From Galbibacter mesophilus (GTDB lineage: Bacteria > Bacteroidota > Bacteroidia > Flavobacteriales > Flavobacteriaceae), in contig NZ_JAMQVC010000001.1 in assembly GCF_023721415.1 (NCBI RefSeq), forward strand, positions 806,001 through 870,000: a DNA stretch of 64,000 bases, written 5' to 3'. The stretch's first letter is position 1, and every line of letters begins with the position of its first letter. Both the position numbers and the translations under genes were made by a program. Of this stretch, positions 1-9,883 are shown one piece after another. The notes beneath the pieces were generated by a model. The model was not told the origin of the DNA, ran no database searches, and saw nothing but the letters and a program-made list of their open reading frames with translations.

Positions 1-1638
1 AGACATTCTACTTACTTGTTCGTAGGTATAGATTCCTATTTGGTTAAGTGTCTTTTCCATCACAGGTCCAATCCCATCAATTTTCTTCAAGTCGTCTGCC
101 TTATCTTCTTTTTCGTTAAATGTTCCAAGAGCCGCAATTAGCTTTGCTTGCTTTTCAGCATCAATAGCAATACTTTCTGAAGAAGTTTCCTTAGTTACTT
201 CAGCAATATCAGAAGTTCTGTTATCTGCTGCTGTACCTACCAAACTATTTCCAGAATCGCGTAATCTTTTATAACGCTCACCAGAAGATTTCAAAATTGT
301 TTTTACCTCTGCCTGTGCAATTACAGGGAATGTTCTAGCGTAAAGAAGGAACAGCACAAAAAAGAATCCAATAGTTCCTAAAAAAATACCTACATCTACA
401 AAAGTTGGAGAGAACATAGACCATGAAGATGGTAAGTGACCTTTACTTAGGTTAATCACGATAATATCAAAACGCTCAAACCACATCCCGATGTTAATAA
501 TGATAGAACAAATAAAAGACCACATATAGTTTCTTCTCAACTTTTTAATCCAAAGCGTTTGTGGAACTACGAAGTTACAAATAATAAGCGCCCAGAAAGC
601 CCACCAATAAGGACCTGTAGCCGCACCTATAGAAAGGTAGGTATAATCTTCGTAATTACTTCCAGAGTACCATGCAATAAAAAACTCTGTGATATACGCC
701 ACACTCACAATACCTCCCGTTAAAAGGATTACTTTGTTCATGTACTCAATATGCACTCTAGTAATATACGCTTCCAGATTGGAAACTTTACGCATAATGA
801 TAAGAAGCGTAAGTACCATTGCAAATCCAGAGAAAATCGCCCCTGCTACGAAGTAAGGAGGATAAATTGTACTGTGCCAACCAGGAATAACCGAAGTAGC
901 AAAGTCAAAAGATACAATGGTGTGTACAGAAAGTACTAAAGGAGTTGCTAAACCGGCCAATACCAAAGATACTTCTTCGAATCGTTGCCAATCTTTCGCT
1001 CTACCACTCCATCCAAAACTTAATAAACTATATATTTTTTTCTGAAAAGGTTTTACAGCTCTATCACGTAACATCGCGAAATCGGGCAATAAACCTGTCC
1101 ACCAGAATACCAATGATACCGAAAGATATGTAGAGATCGCAAATACGTCCCAAAGTAATGGTGAGTTAAAGTTAACCCAAAGAGAACCGAACTGGTTTGG
1201 AATAGGCAATACCCAATAAGCTAACCAAGGTCTCCCCATGTGGATGATTGGAAACAATCCCGCCTGAACAACCGAGAATATGGTCATTGCCTCTGCAGAT
1301 CTGTTTACCGCCATTCTCCATTTTTGACGGAAAAGTAACAATACAGCAGAAATCAAGGTTCCTGCGTGACCGATACCTACCCACCATACAAAGTTGGTGA
1401 TATCCCAAGCCCATCCAATGGTTTTGTTTAATCCCCATACTCCAATACCAGTAGATATGGTATAGATAATACAGCCCAATCCCCATAGGAAGGCCACTAA
1501 AGCTATTGAAAAGACAATCCACCATTGTTTGTTTGCCCTACCTTCTACAGGAGCAGCAACGTCTACAGTAACATCGTGGTAAGATTTTTCTCCCGTTACT
1601 AAAGGTTCACGTATAGGTGCTTCGTAATGCGACGCCAT
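1..1638 (-). CDS. actC: Alternative complex III subunit ActC (NrfD-like), partial, with C-terminal helix-hairpin-helix tail
   Basis: This is the quinol-binding membrane subunit of alternative complex III, which oxidises menaquinol and passes electrons to c-type hemes. The start is ATG at 1638 (MASHYEAPIREPLVTGEKSY). The frame stays open for 546 codons to the left edge, so the gene is cut. The translation shows about ten hydrophobic segments of the NrfD/PsrC type, with phrases such as WWVGIGHAGTLISA and FSGFAMVLTLL. After the last membrane span (FFFVLFLLYARTFPVIAQAE) comes an acidic linker and then DDLKKIDGIGPVMEKTLNQI. That is a helix-hairpin-helix motif not needed for the NrfD fold. It lies 36 bp downstream of actB in the same direction and probably in the same operon. 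The family call is firm. The role of the tail is unknown, and its end lies outside the window. Confidence 0.9.
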   Translation of the reverse strand, partial: MASHYEAPIREPLVTGEKSYHDVTVDVAAPVEGRANKQWWIVFSIALVAFLWGLGCIIYTISTGIGVWGLNKTIGWAWDITNFVWWVGIGHAGTLISAVLLLFRQKWRMAVNRSAEAMTIFSVVQAGLFPIIHMGRPWLAYWVLPIPNQFGSLWVNFNSPLLWDVFAISTYLSVSLVFWWTGLLPDFAMLRDRAVKPFQKKIYSLLSFGWSGRAKDWQRFEEVSLVLAGLATPLVLSVHTIVSFDFATSVIPGWHSTIYPPYFVAGAIFSGFAMVLTLLIIMRKVSNLEAYITRVHIEYMNKVILLTGGIVSVAYITEFFIAWYSGSNYEDYTYLSIGAATGPYWWAFWALIICNFVVPQTLWIKKLRRNYMWSFICSIIINIGMWFERFDIIVINLSKGHLPSSWSMFSPTFVDVGIFLGTIGFFFVLFLLYARTFPVIAQAEVKTILKSSGERYKRLRDSGNSLVGTAADNRTSDIAEVTKETSSESIAIDAEKQAKLIAALGTFNEKEDKADDLKKIDGIGPVMEKTLNQIGIYTYEQVSRMS

Positions 1639-1674
1639 AATACTTTATATAATTATTCTTATTAATTTCTTTTT

Positions 1675-4600
1675 TTATGCTTCTTCTGTATTTCTAACTT
1701 TCGTGTGGTAGAATACATTCGGTTGCGTTCCTTTAAATCCAAGTAAGTGATACATACGGTTGTTTTCTTTCAACTCTACTATTTCACTTTCCTTGTCATT
1801 CACATCCCCAAACTTAATAGCTCCCGTGCTACAAGCCGCAGAACATGCTGTTTTGAACTCACCATCTTTAATAACTCTACCTTCTCTTTTGGCGTCCAGA
1901 ATTGTTTTTTGTGTCATTTGAATACACATAGAACATTTCTCCATAACCCCTCTAGACCTAACAGTTACATCTGGATTCAACACCATTCTTCCTAAGTCAT
2001 CATTCATATGGAAATCAAACTCATCATTTTCACTGTACAAGAACCAGTTGAAACGACGTACTTTGTAAGGACAGTTATTTGCACAGTAACGAGTACCCAC
2101 ACATCTATTGTAAATCATTTGGTTTTGACCTTGCTTACCATGTGATGTCGCCGCTACCGGACAAACAGTTTCACAAGGAGCATGATTACAGTGCTGACAC
2201 ATTACAGGCTGGAATGCTACCTGAGGATTCTCAGATGGATGCTCCAACTCATGATACGTACTAATAGAGTTTGGCGCTGCTTCCACTTTTGCCGCATCTC
2301 CGTCAAATGTTTCTTCAGAAGAATAATATCTATCAATACGCAACCAGTGCATATCCCTGTACTTTCTCACTTCACTCTTACCTACAACTGGAACGTTGTT
2401 TTCTGCATGACATGCAATTACACAAGCCCCACAACCTGTACAGGCATTTAAATCTATAGAAAGGTTAAAATGATGACCAATACTAGAGTCGAACTTCGTC
2501 CACAAATCTGCTTCTGCGATAGGCACCTCTTGGTGATTTACAGAAACTTCTGGCTGAGGATTCCACTCATGACTATTTTTAGTATTGAAAATCTCTAGAG
2601 ATGTTTCACGAAGGATGTCATTTCTTCCATCCATAGTACTCTTCATTTGCACAGATGCAAACTCATGCGTACCAGAAACTTTCTCAATCTTAACTTCTTG
2701 AGTATTGTTGAAACCTACATAAAGCGGATACGCATTTACTCCGGTTTTCATTTCTTCTTTTACACCTAAGGACCTACCATATCCAAAAGAAAGACCAATT
2801 GTTCCTTTTGCTTGACCTGGTTGAATTAAAGCAGGAACCTTATCTAAAACAACACCATTTACGGTAAGTTTCACATAATCTCCATTTAAACCACCATTAG
2901 AAACGGTGTAGTTTTCCAATCCTAGTGATTCCGCATCAGCCAAGGAAATGGTAATATAGTTATCCCAAGTGTTTCTAGTAATTGGATCTGGCAATTCCTG
3001 CAACCAAGGATTGTTTGCTTGTTGACCATCTCCCATTGATGTTTTAGGATACAACACCAACTCCATTCCTTTTGTAGTGGCTCCTGAAAGATTTCTCACC
3101 GCTGTAGCCACAGATGCAACCGCTGCTTCAGCATTAACTGAATCTACAGGCTCGGCATCTGTTGTTGTTTCTGAAGTTTCTTCTGAATTTTCTTCAGCAA
3201 TAACATTTCCAGAACCAACAAAAACACCATCGTGCAATGCACTACCCCATGAACTTCCACCTAAAATTGAAGAAGTCCAAGCATCTTTTATATAATCATG
3301 ATAGCTAACGTCGCTACCCATCCATTTCAATAAAGAATCTTGAAACTGTCTTGTATTGAATAACGGACGAATAGTTGATTGCATCAAACCATAATGTCCT
3401 TTTTTAATCTCTGTGTCTCCCCAAGACTCTAAATAATGCGGAGCCGCAGCAATATAACCCGTTTTAGCAGCTGTTTCATCTTCTTTTAAAGAAAACGCAA
3501 CAGAAAGACCTACCTTAGATAGACCTGCCTCAAACTCAGCAGCATTTGGCAATGAATAAACAGGGTTTACGCCACTTGTTATTAACACACCAACGTTACC
3601 AGCATTCATATCTTTCACCAAAGCATTTACTTGCGCAGCATTACCCTGACGTGTATATCTTGGATTCTCTGTATCTACAACAACACTTCCAATGGTTTCA
3701 TTAATCGATAAAACCACTTTTTGTGCATCAACATCATTTATACCCGTAACCACAACCGCATTTCTTCCAGCTCTCGCTACTTGCGCAGCAGCATTCTTAA
3801 CAGCCTCTTCTACTTTTGCAGGAAGTTCTCCTCCTACCGATTTTCCATTAAGGAAACCATAGAATTTAGCTAAAGCTACTTTTTGCTGAGAAGCAGTCAA
3901 AGGAATTCGCTTATCGGCACTTGCACCTGTTAAGCTTAAATTGGATTCAAACTGAATATGACGAGACATTTTTCCTTCAGAAGGAATTCGTCCTTTTGCA
4001 TACCCTGAATCAAAGCCTCCTCCTTGCCAATCTCCTAAGAAATCCGCACCGAAAGAAACGATTACTTCCGCTTTAGAAAAATCATAATCCGCCAAAGCTC
4101 GAGTTCCATAAGAAGCTTCAAAAGCATTTAGCGCAGCATCTTCTGAAATGGCATCGTATTGAACATGCTTTACATTTCCAAATTTGGAAGAGAATTCAGC
4201 AATCAACTTTTTTGTAGACGGACTCGCGTAAGTTTGGGTCAACAAAACAATTTGTTTACCTGCAGCGTTGGCACTGTTTAATCCAGCCATAACACTTTTA
4301 TCCAAGTCTTCCCAAGAAACGTACTCACCGTTTGCCTTAGGCCCTTGAACGCGCATGCTGTCATACAATCCCAAAATAGAAGCATGAACCCTTGCATTTG
4401 CTCCTCCGTTTACTTTTGCATCAGTATTGTTCTCAACTTTTATAGGACGACCTTCTCGAGTTTTGATCAATATGCTTGCAAAATCATATCCATCTGCAAT
4501 AGTGGTAGCATAATAATTTGCTTTACCCGGAATAATACTTTCCGGTTGAACCACGTAAGGAATCGATTTTTTCACAGGCCCTTCACAAGCCGCCAAAGAA

Positions 4601-4797
4601 GCAGCAGCAGTAGAGAAACCTACATATTTAAGAAAATCACGTCTACTTGTAGACGAAGAACCCAATGAATCTTTATCACCTAAAAACTCATCGTTCGGGA
4701 TTTCCTCAACAAACTCATTCTGTTTAAGCGTCTCAGCGATAGAGCTATTTGGATTAAGCTCCTCAACACTTGACCAGTATTTTTTGTTTGATGCCAT
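1675..4797 (-). CDS. actB: Alternative complex III iron-sulfur subunit ActB (molybdopterin-oxidoreductase-like)
   Basis: The 1040-residue periplasmic Fe-S subunit of alternative complex III. The N-terminus has a twin-arginine signal (SRRDFLK, Arg52-53) followed by a lipobox-like LAAC at Cys71, so the exported protein may be lipidated. Residues of about 75-720 resemble a molybdopterin oxidoreductase large subunit. The C-terminal part carries four ferredoxin-type cysteine groups: 786/789/792/796, 867/870/875/879, 899/905/909 and 955/958/985/989. The third group has only three cysteines in a usual cluster spacing (CVGTRYCANNC), consistent with a 3Fe-4S site. Order actA-actB-actC matches known ACIII operons. 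An acidic, Ser/Thr-rich insert (SEETSETTTDAEPVDS) lies mid-protein. In this family the molybdopterin-like part is known to lack the cofactor; that was not tested here. Confidence 0.95.
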   Translation of the reverse strand: MASNKKYWSSVEELNPNSSIAETLKQNEFVEEIPNDEFLGDKDSLGSSSTSRRDFLKYVGFSTAAASLAACEGPVKKSIPYVVQPESIIPGKANYYATTIADGYDFASILIKTREGRPIKVENNTDAKVNGGANARVHASILGLYDSMRVQGPKANGEYVSWEDLDKSVMAGLNSANAAGKQIVLLTQTYASPSTKKLIAEFSSKFGNVKHVQYDAISEDAALNAFEASYGTRALADYDFSKAEVIVSFGADFLGDWQGGGFDSGYAKGRIPSEGKMSRHIQFESNLSLTGASADKRIPLTASQQKVALAKFYGFLNGKSVGGELPAKVEEAVKNAAAQVARAGRNAVVVTGINDVDAQKVVLSINETIGSVVVDTENPRYTRQGNAAQVNALVKDMNAGNVGVLITSGVNPVYSLPNAAEFEAGLSKVGLSVAFSLKEDETAAKTGYIAAAPHYLESWGDTEIKKGHYGLMQSTIRPLFNTRQFQDSLLKWMGSDVSYHDYIKDAWTSSILGGSSWGSALHDGVFVGSGNVIAEENSEETSETTTDAEPVDSVNAEAAVASVATAVRNLSGATTKGMELVLYPKTSMGDGQQANNPWLQELPDPITRNTWDNYITISLADAESLGLENYTVSNGGLNGDYVKLTVNGVVLDKVPALIQPGQAKGTIGLSFGYGRSLGVKEEMKTGVNAYPLYVGFNNTQEVKIEKVSGTHEFASVQMKSTMDGRNDILRETSLEIFNTKNSHEWNPQPEVSVNHQEVPIAEADLWTKFDSSIGHHFNLSIDLNACTGCGACVIACHAENNVPVVGKSEVRKYRDMHWLRIDRYYSSEETFDGDAAKVEAAPNSISTYHELEHPSENPQVAFQPVMCQHCNHAPCETVCPVAATSHGKQGQNQMIYNRCVGTRYCANNCPYKVRRFNWFLYSENDEFDFHMNDDLGRMVLNPDVTVRSRGVMEKCSMCIQMTQKTILDAKREGRVIKDGEFKTACSAACSTGAIKFGDVNDKESEIVELKENNRMYHLLGFKGTQPNVFYHTKVRNTEEA

Positions 4798-4876
4798 GTT
4801 ATATTTAACTATTTTAATCAGCCCGCCAAACAGGCCTTTCTTAGATTCTTATTATTAGTCTCTTTTCGAGAATTTC

Positions 4877-6187
4877 TTAATAGTGACACTTAGCACACTC
4901 CGTAGCTCCTAATTGTGCAGCCGTCACTTCTTCTACACCATATTTTTTTGAAAGCTCTTCGTGTATCTTTTTATAATATTCGTTCCCTTCCATTTTAACA
5001 TTGGTCTCACGGTGACAGTTTATACACCAACCCATTGTTAAAGGAGCTTCTTGATGAACGATTTCCATTTCCTGAATAGGACCGTGACATTCTTGACAAG
5101 CGATTCTACCCACAGTTACGTGCTGTGAGTGATTAAAGTAAGCGAAGTCAGGAAGATTATGGATTCTCACCCATTCCACTGCTTGCGTCTCTCCAGTATA
5201 TCTTTGATTTTCTACATCCCAACCAACTGCTTTGTAAAGCTTAGCGATTTCACCATCGTAGAATTCTTTAGAATATTCAGCGGTAGCTGTTTCTTCAGCA
5301 ACCTCAGGAATACTTTTATGACAGTTCATACAAACATTTAAAGAAGGAATTCCAGAATGCTTGGATGTTCTTGCAGAAGAGTGACAGTACTTACAATCGA
5401 TACCATTATCACCCGCGTGAATTCTATGCGAATAGTGAATTGGCTGAATTGGTTGATACCCTTGATCTACACCTACCTGCATAAAGTACCCAAAAGCAAA
5501 GTATGCAGAAGCCAGTAACAAGAATATAACCGAAACCAATACCAAAAATTGATTCTTAACGAAAGCTTTCCAAAGTGGCATTCTTTTTTCCTGCTCCGGA
5601 AAAACAACACCGTTAGCTTCTGCTATTCTTCGTAATGTTTTGTTCACCAAGAACAACATCACTACAAGAACACCAAAAACCAGGATCAATGCCCCTAAAA
5701 TAATTTCATTACCAACACCGCCTTGAGCAGCACCACCTTCAGCAGTTTTCGCACCAGCAACATCCGCAGCAGGCTTTTCTTCTTTAGGAGCTGATGTATA
5801 AGCAAGAATATTATCAATATCTTGATCACTCAATTGAGGAAAAGCCGTCATAACGGCAGGCTTATACTCTTCCCAAATTTTAACAGCCTCTTCATCTCCA
5901 GACTTAATTAAAGCCTGACTGTTCTTAATCCATTTCTGCAACCACTCTCTGTCATGCTTTTCAGCAACACCTCTTAACGCTGGACCCGTCATCTTTCTGT
6001 CCAAATGGTGACAAGCGGCACAATAGGTGTTGAACAATGACTTTCCTTCAGCAGGATCCCCTGCTTGATCTTGAGCAAATAAAGAAGTTGTAAAAAATAG
6101 CAGAAATGCTAATCCGATACCTAAAATTCTTGAAATTGAATTACGGTGTACCACCTTTTTCATATTAGAATATGTGTTATCTATCAT
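4877..6187 (-). CDS. actA: Alternative complex III multiheme cytochrome ActA with fused N-terminal monoheme domain
   Basis: A 436-residue membrane-bound cytochrome c that carries electrons from the ACIII quinol site. Six CxxCH heme motifs are visible: one alone at residues 56-60 (CAACH), and five at 265-269, 286-290, 364-368, 388-392 and 431-435. The five belong to the usual pentaheme ActA domain. The first sits in a separate class I cytochrome c domain (about 45-135), joined by an Ala/Glu-rich linker and two membrane spans (162-182, 214-236). A signal peptide ends near residue 39. Met1 at 6187 is annotated, but Met9 (6163) begins a more typical signal peptide and may be the real start. It is the first gene of the act operon visible here, with a candidate promoter at 6244-6251. 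Confidence 0.93.
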   Translation of the reverse strand: MIDNTYSNMKKVVHRNSISRILGIGLAFLLFFTTSLFAQDQAGDPAEGKSLFNTYCAACHHLDRKMTGPALRGVAEKHDREWLQKWIKNSQALIKSGDEEAVKIWEEYKPAVMTAFPQLSDQDIDNILAYTSAPKEEKPAADVAGAKTAEGGAAQGGVGNEIILGALILVFGVLVVMLFLVNKTLRRIAEANGVVFPEQEKRMPLWKAFVKNQFLVLVSVIFLLLASAYFAFGYFMQVGVDQGYQPIQPIHYSHRIHAGDNGIDCKYCHSSARTSKHSGIPSLNVCMNCHKSIPEVAEETATAEYSKEFYDGEIAKLYKAVGWDVENQRYTGETQAVEWVRIHNLPDFAYFNHSQHVTVGRIACQECHGPIQEMEIVHQEAPLTMGWCINCHRETNVKMEGNEYYKKIHEELSKKYGVEEVTAAQLGATECAKCHY

Positions 6188-6243
6188 AAATTGGCACGGC
6201 TTTTATACTTAACTGAATAAAAAACCGTTTTTTTAATCGAGCA

Positions 6244-6251
6244 CAAAAATA
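6244..6251 (-). promoter_or_regulatory. Candidate -7 promoter element for the act operon
   Basis: Read on the minus strand the bases are TATTTTTG, a match to the Bacteroidota -7 consensus TAnnTTTG. The site lies about 57 bp upstream of the actA start. No clear TTG -33 element is seen at the expected distance, so the assignment rests on the -7 match alone. Confidence 0.45.
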
Positions 6252-6349
6252 CGACATAGACTCGATTTGGGAAATGTTACAGAAGCGTTAACACATAATT
6301 TATACCAATTCTAAATAATAAAAATACACTTTAAAAAAAATAATAGATT

Positions 6350-6357
6350 TACATTTG
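6350..6357 (+). promoter_or_regulatory. Candidate -7 promoter element for the SPOR gene
   Basis: The bases TACATTTG match TAnnTTTG and are followed by CAC. The site is 18 bp before ATG 6376. It also contains the TTG at 6355 that could be mistaken for a start codon, which argues for the downstream ATG. Confidence 0.5.
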
Positions 6358-6375
6358 CACAAAACAGCATTCATT

Positions 6376-6780
6376 ATGAGAATATTAGGCTACAAAGATT
6401 CCATGGCATTGGCCATTTCCACGCTAGTTTTCAGCGGGTTTTGCCTTGCACAAAACAATGTTAAAACACCTCCGGCCAAAGGAAAAATAAACATTGAACA
6501 AGACGCACGTATTGAAAAACTAGTTGCTTATAAAACTACTTTAAATAAAACTGCTACTGAAAAGCGTTATCGCATTCAAATTTACAACGGAACTCTTGAA
6601 GGAGCCGAGAAGGCAAAACGCGACTTTAACGGTGCTTTTGAAGACTTAACTAGCGAAATAGTATTTGAAACCCCAAACTATAAAGTGCGTGTTGGAAAAT
6701 TCAGGACACGATTGGAAGCGGACAGATATTTACTGGAAGTTAAAAAAGAGTATCCAAGCGCATTTTTATTGCAGCCTTAA
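6376..6780 (+). CDS. Secreted SPOR-domain protein
   Basis: A 134-residue protein starting MRILGYKDSMALAISTLVFS, with a cleavable signal peptide ending near FCLAQ. The C-terminal ~75 residues (KRYRIQIYNGTLEGAEKAKR to EYPSAFLL) have the beta-alpha-beta pattern of SPOR domains, which bind septal peptidoglycan lacking stem peptides. A TTG 21 bp upstream in the same frame lies inside the candidate promoter, so ATG 6376 is chosen. The gene is divergent from actA and convergent with infB, and both 3' ends share the hairpin at 6831-6859. The function is inferred from the domain; the exact cell-envelope role is unknown. Confidence 0.8.
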   Translation: MRILGYKDSMALAISTLVFSGFCLAQNNVKTPPAKGKINIEQDARIEKLVAYKTTLNKTATEKRYRIQIYNGTLEGAEKAKRDFNGAFEDLTSEIVFETPNYKVRVGKFRTRLEADRYLLEVKKEYPSAFLLQP

Positions 6781-6830
6781 ACTCAGTTATCATTCACATT
6801 TTAGCGTGACATGACGCTATTATAACAAAA

Positions 6831-6859
6831 CAAAAAAAGCGGCTGAAAAGCCGCTTTTT
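6831..6859. terminator. Bidirectional intrinsic terminator between the SPOR gene and infB
   Basis: A perfect 7-bp stem AGCGGCT/AGCCGCT with GAAA loop (6838-6855) is flanked by an A-run on the left and a T-run on the right, so it can stop transcription from both convergent genes. A second weaker hairpin (TAGCGT/ACGCTA) lies at about 6802-6819. Confidence 0.85.
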
Positions 6860-6880
6860 AATTTATTTAAAGTCCGTTTA

Positions 6881-9736
6881 TTACTTTAATTTCTTCTTCA
6901 CTTCTACTTCACGGAAACTTTCTACTACATCACCCTCTTGGATGTCGTTGTAGTTCTTAATTTGAAGTCCGCAATCATAACCTTTAGAAACTTCCTTAAC
7001 GTCATCTTTAAATCGTTTCAATGAAGCCAATTCACCGGTAAAGATAACCACTCCATCGCGAATTAATCTTACACCAGAGTTTCTATAGATTTTACCATCC
7101 GTTACCATACAACCTGCAATGGTTCCCACCTTAGAGATTTTGAAAGTCTCTCTAATTTCTGCAGTACCTGTAATTTCTTCTTTCAACTCTGGAGACAACA
7201 TTCCTTCCATCGCATCTTTAAGATCGTTAATGGCATCGTAGATGATTGAATAGGTACGGATATCGATTTCCTCTCTATCAGCAACCGATCTAGCGTTACC
7301 CATTGGCCTAACATTAAACCCAATGATAATTGCATCTGAAGCAGAAGCCAATAACACATCAGACTCAGTGATTGGTCCAACGGCTTTGTGAATGATATTG
7401 ATATGAATTTCTTCCGTAGAAAGTTTCTGGAACGAATCTGTCAAGGCTTCCACAGAACCATCCACATCACCTTTCAAGATAATGTTAAGCTCTTTAAAGT
7501 CACCCAATGCAATACGCCTACCAATTTCATCCAACGTAATATGACGTTGCGTTCTAACTGACTGCTCTCGCTGTAACTGCGTACGCTTGGTAGCAATCTG
7601 TTTCGCTTCACGCTCATCTTCATACACATTGAACTTATCTCCCGCCTGTGGCGCTCCATCCAATCCTAAAATTGAAATTGGAGTTGAAGGACCAGCTTCT
7701 TTGATGTCGTTTCCACGCTCATCTTGCATAGCCTTCACTTTACCACTGTGCGTTCCTGCCAACACGTAATCTCCAATTCGTAAAGTACCCGCCTGAACCA
7801 AAACAGTAGAAACATATCCTCTACCTTTGTCCAAGTAAGCCTCTACTACCGTACCGTTAGCAATTTTATTCGGATTTGCTTTCAGCTCTAAAATTTCAGC
7901 TTCCAACAATACTTTTTCCAATAGCTCTTGTACACCTTGACCTGTTTTAGCAGAGATATCATGGGACTGGATTTTACCACCCCAATCTTCTACCAAAAGA
8001 TTCATTTGTGCCAAGCTTTCTTTAATTTTATCTGGATTTGCCGTTGGTTTATCCACTTTATTTATAGCAAAAACAATTGGCACACCAGCCGCTTGCGCGT
8101 GACTAATTGCCTCTTTTGTTTGCGGCATCACATCGTCATCCGCAGCTACTACGATAATAGCAAGGTCGGTTACCTGAGCTCCACGTGCACGCATTGCCGT
8201 AAACGCTTCGTGACCAGGAGTATCTAAAAAGGCAATCTTTTGACCTCCCTTAAGAGTAACACCATAAGCACCGATGTGCTGTGTGATACCTCCACTTTCT
8301 CCAGCAATTACATTTTCTTCCCTGATATAATCAAGTAAAGACGTTTTACCGTGGTCTACGTGACCCATTACCGTAACAATTGGTGCACGATCTTTTAGAT
8401 CTTTTGGATCATCCTGAACCTCTTCAACTGCTTCTTCAATATCTGTAGTAATGAACTCAACTTCGTAACCAAATTCATCTGCAATAATGGTTAATGTCTC
8501 AGCATCCAAACGCTGATTCATTGTTACCATCATTCCTAATGACATACAAGCCGAAATAATTTGTGTAACCGAAACATCCATTAAAGTTGCCACTTCACTT
8601 ACCGTTACAAACTCGGTAACCTTAAGCACTTTGCTTTCTGCTTCTTGCTGCGCAAGCTCTTTCTCAGATTTCTGTCTGTGGAAATCACGCTTTTCACGAC
8701 GGTACTTCGCCCCTTTGGATTTATTGGACTTTCCTTGAAGTTTTTCCAAGGTTTCCCGTACTTGTTTTTGAACTTCTTCCTCCGTTGGCTCTACCTTTTC
8801 TACAGGAGCATTTCTTCTACCTTTTCCACGTTGGTTTCGGTCTTTAGAGAACCTTCCTCCGCCAGTATTTTGTCTAGGACCTTTATTATTGTTATTGTCC
8901 TTACTTATTCTACGACGGCGTTTTTTCTTATCATCTCCACCTTTATCGTTGCCTTTAGGTTCTTCTTTCTTCTTCTTCGGTTTATTGAATTGAGAAAGGT
9001 CTATTTTTTCCCCTGTAAAATTAGGCCCTGATAATTTGGTATATTTTGTTTTCACCTGTTCAGAATCCACCTCTTCACCATCAACGATGATTTTTTTGGT
9101 TTCTCTAGGAGCCTCAGGCTCTTTTTTAACAGGTTTAGGCTCTTCTTTTGGTTTTGGCGCTTTTGGAGCTTCCTCCTTCGCCTTAACAGGAGTTTCTTCT
9201 TTTTTCTCTGGTTTGGCTTCAACAGGCTTTTCAACCTTTTCTTCCTTCACCTCTGCCTTTTTAACTTCAGGCTTTTCTTCCGCTTTTGCAGCTACTTTCT
9301 CCTCCTTTTCTTCTTGTTTAGGGGCAGACGGCTGTTGCTCTTTTGACTCCTCTTTGGCTTCAGCAGCAGGCTGCTCTTTCTTGCCATCAAGATCTATTTT
9401 ACCTACTGTCTTAGGCCCAGTTAGATTTGCCTTTGCTTTAACAACCTCTTGCTCCTCTTGTTTTTGGCGCTTTAGCTCATTCTCTTTCTCCAGCTCTTGC
9501 CTTATCGCCTCCTTTTCTTTACGCTTTTCTTCCCCTACTTCTTTAGAAGCTACTTTCTTGCTCCTGTCAGTCTGAAACTCATCCAAGAGAACGTTGTAAA
9601 CCTCATTAGTAATTTTTGTGGTAGGGCGCGCCTCCACATCATGACCTTTAGACGATAGAAACTCTACCGCTCGGTCTAATGAAATGTTTAACTCTCTTAA
9701 AACTTTATTTAGCCTCAATTTTGCGCTTTCAGCCAT
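6881..9736 (-). CDS. infB: Translation initiation factor IF-2
   Basis: A 951-residue GTPase that places initiator tRNA on the ribosome. The start [20 protein letters not shown] is the usual IF2 N-terminal subdomain. Residues from about 60 to 350 are a long Lys/Glu/Pro-rich and then Arg/Asn/Gly-rich linker. The G domain shows GHVDHGKT (G1), DTPGHEAF (G3) and NKVD (G4), with the switch I motif [10 protein letters not shown]. Domains II to IV follow to the end ([14 protein letters not shown]). It is the last gene of rimP-nusA-infB, 147 bp after nusA. The biased linker composition makes long false open frames on the opposite strand. Confidence 0.98.
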   Translation of the reverse strand: MAESAKLRLNKVLRELNISLDRAVEFLSSKGHDVEARPTTKITNEVYNVLLDEFQTDRSKKVASKEVGEEKRKEKEAIRQELEKENELKRQKQEEQEVVKAKANLTGPKTVGKIDLDGKKEQPAAEAKEESKEQQPSAPKQEEKEEKVAAKAEEKPEVKKAEVKEEKVEKPVEAKPEKKEETPVKAKEEAPKAPKPKEEPKPVKKEPEAPRETKKIIVDGEEVDSEQVKTKYTKLSGPNFTGEKIDLSQFNKPKKKKEEPKGNDKGGDDKKKRRRRISKDNNNNKGPRQNTGGGRFSKDRNQRGKGRRNAPVEKVEPTEEEVQKQVRETLEKLQGKSNKSKGAKYRREKRDFHRQKSEKELAQQEAESKVLKVTEFVTVSEVATLMDVSVTQIISACMSLGMMVTMNQRLDAETLTIIADEFGYEVEFITTDIEEAVEEVQDDPKDLKDRAPIVTVMGHVDHGKTSLLDYIREENVIAGESGGITQHIGAYGVTLKGGQKIAFLDTPGHEAFTAMRARGAQVTDLAIIVVAADDDVMPQTKEAISHAQAAGVPIVFAINKVDKPTANPDKIKESLAQMNLLVEDWGGKIQSHDISAKTGQGVQELLEKVLLEAEILELKANPNKIANGTVVEAYLDKGRGYVSTVLVQAGTLRIGDYVLAGTHSGKVKAMQDERGNDIKEAGPSTPISILGLDGAPQAGDKFNVYEDEREAKQIATKRTQLQREQSVRTQRHITLDEIGRRIALGDFKELNIILKGDVDGSVEALTDSFQKLSTEEIHINIIHKAVGPITESDVLLASASDAIIIGFNVRPMGNARSVADREEIDIRTYSIIYDAINDLKDAMEGMLSPELKEEITGTAEIRETFKISKVGTIAGCMVTDGKIYRNSGVRLIRDGVVIFTGELASLKRFKDDVKEVSKGYDCGLQIKNYNDIQEGDVVESFREVEVKKKLK

Positions 9737-9883
9737 ATAATATTTATTATCCTAAATTTTATTCGCCCAACAAGTGAGCTTTTTTGTTTTTGCACTTTCC
9801 TTCCGAAGAAGAAAAAAGCAATATTCCTTGTTATTAATAATACCTCGCAGGCAAGCCCTTTTTACTGGAAATAAGTAAAGAAA

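Noticed and set aside
1172-1525. 117-codon minus-strand frame near the left edge
   Set aside because: It is an out-of-frame reading of actC, whose true frame is open from 1638 to position 1.
6355-6375. TTG start extending the SPOR protein by seven residues
   Set aside because: The TTG lies within the -7 promoter element, and the extension would spoil the signal peptide.
9036-9575. Long Ser/Phe-rich open frame on the plus strand, antisense to infB
   Set aside because: It mirrors the Lys/Glu/Pro-rich linker of IF-2; the composition is a by-product and there is no start signal or family match.
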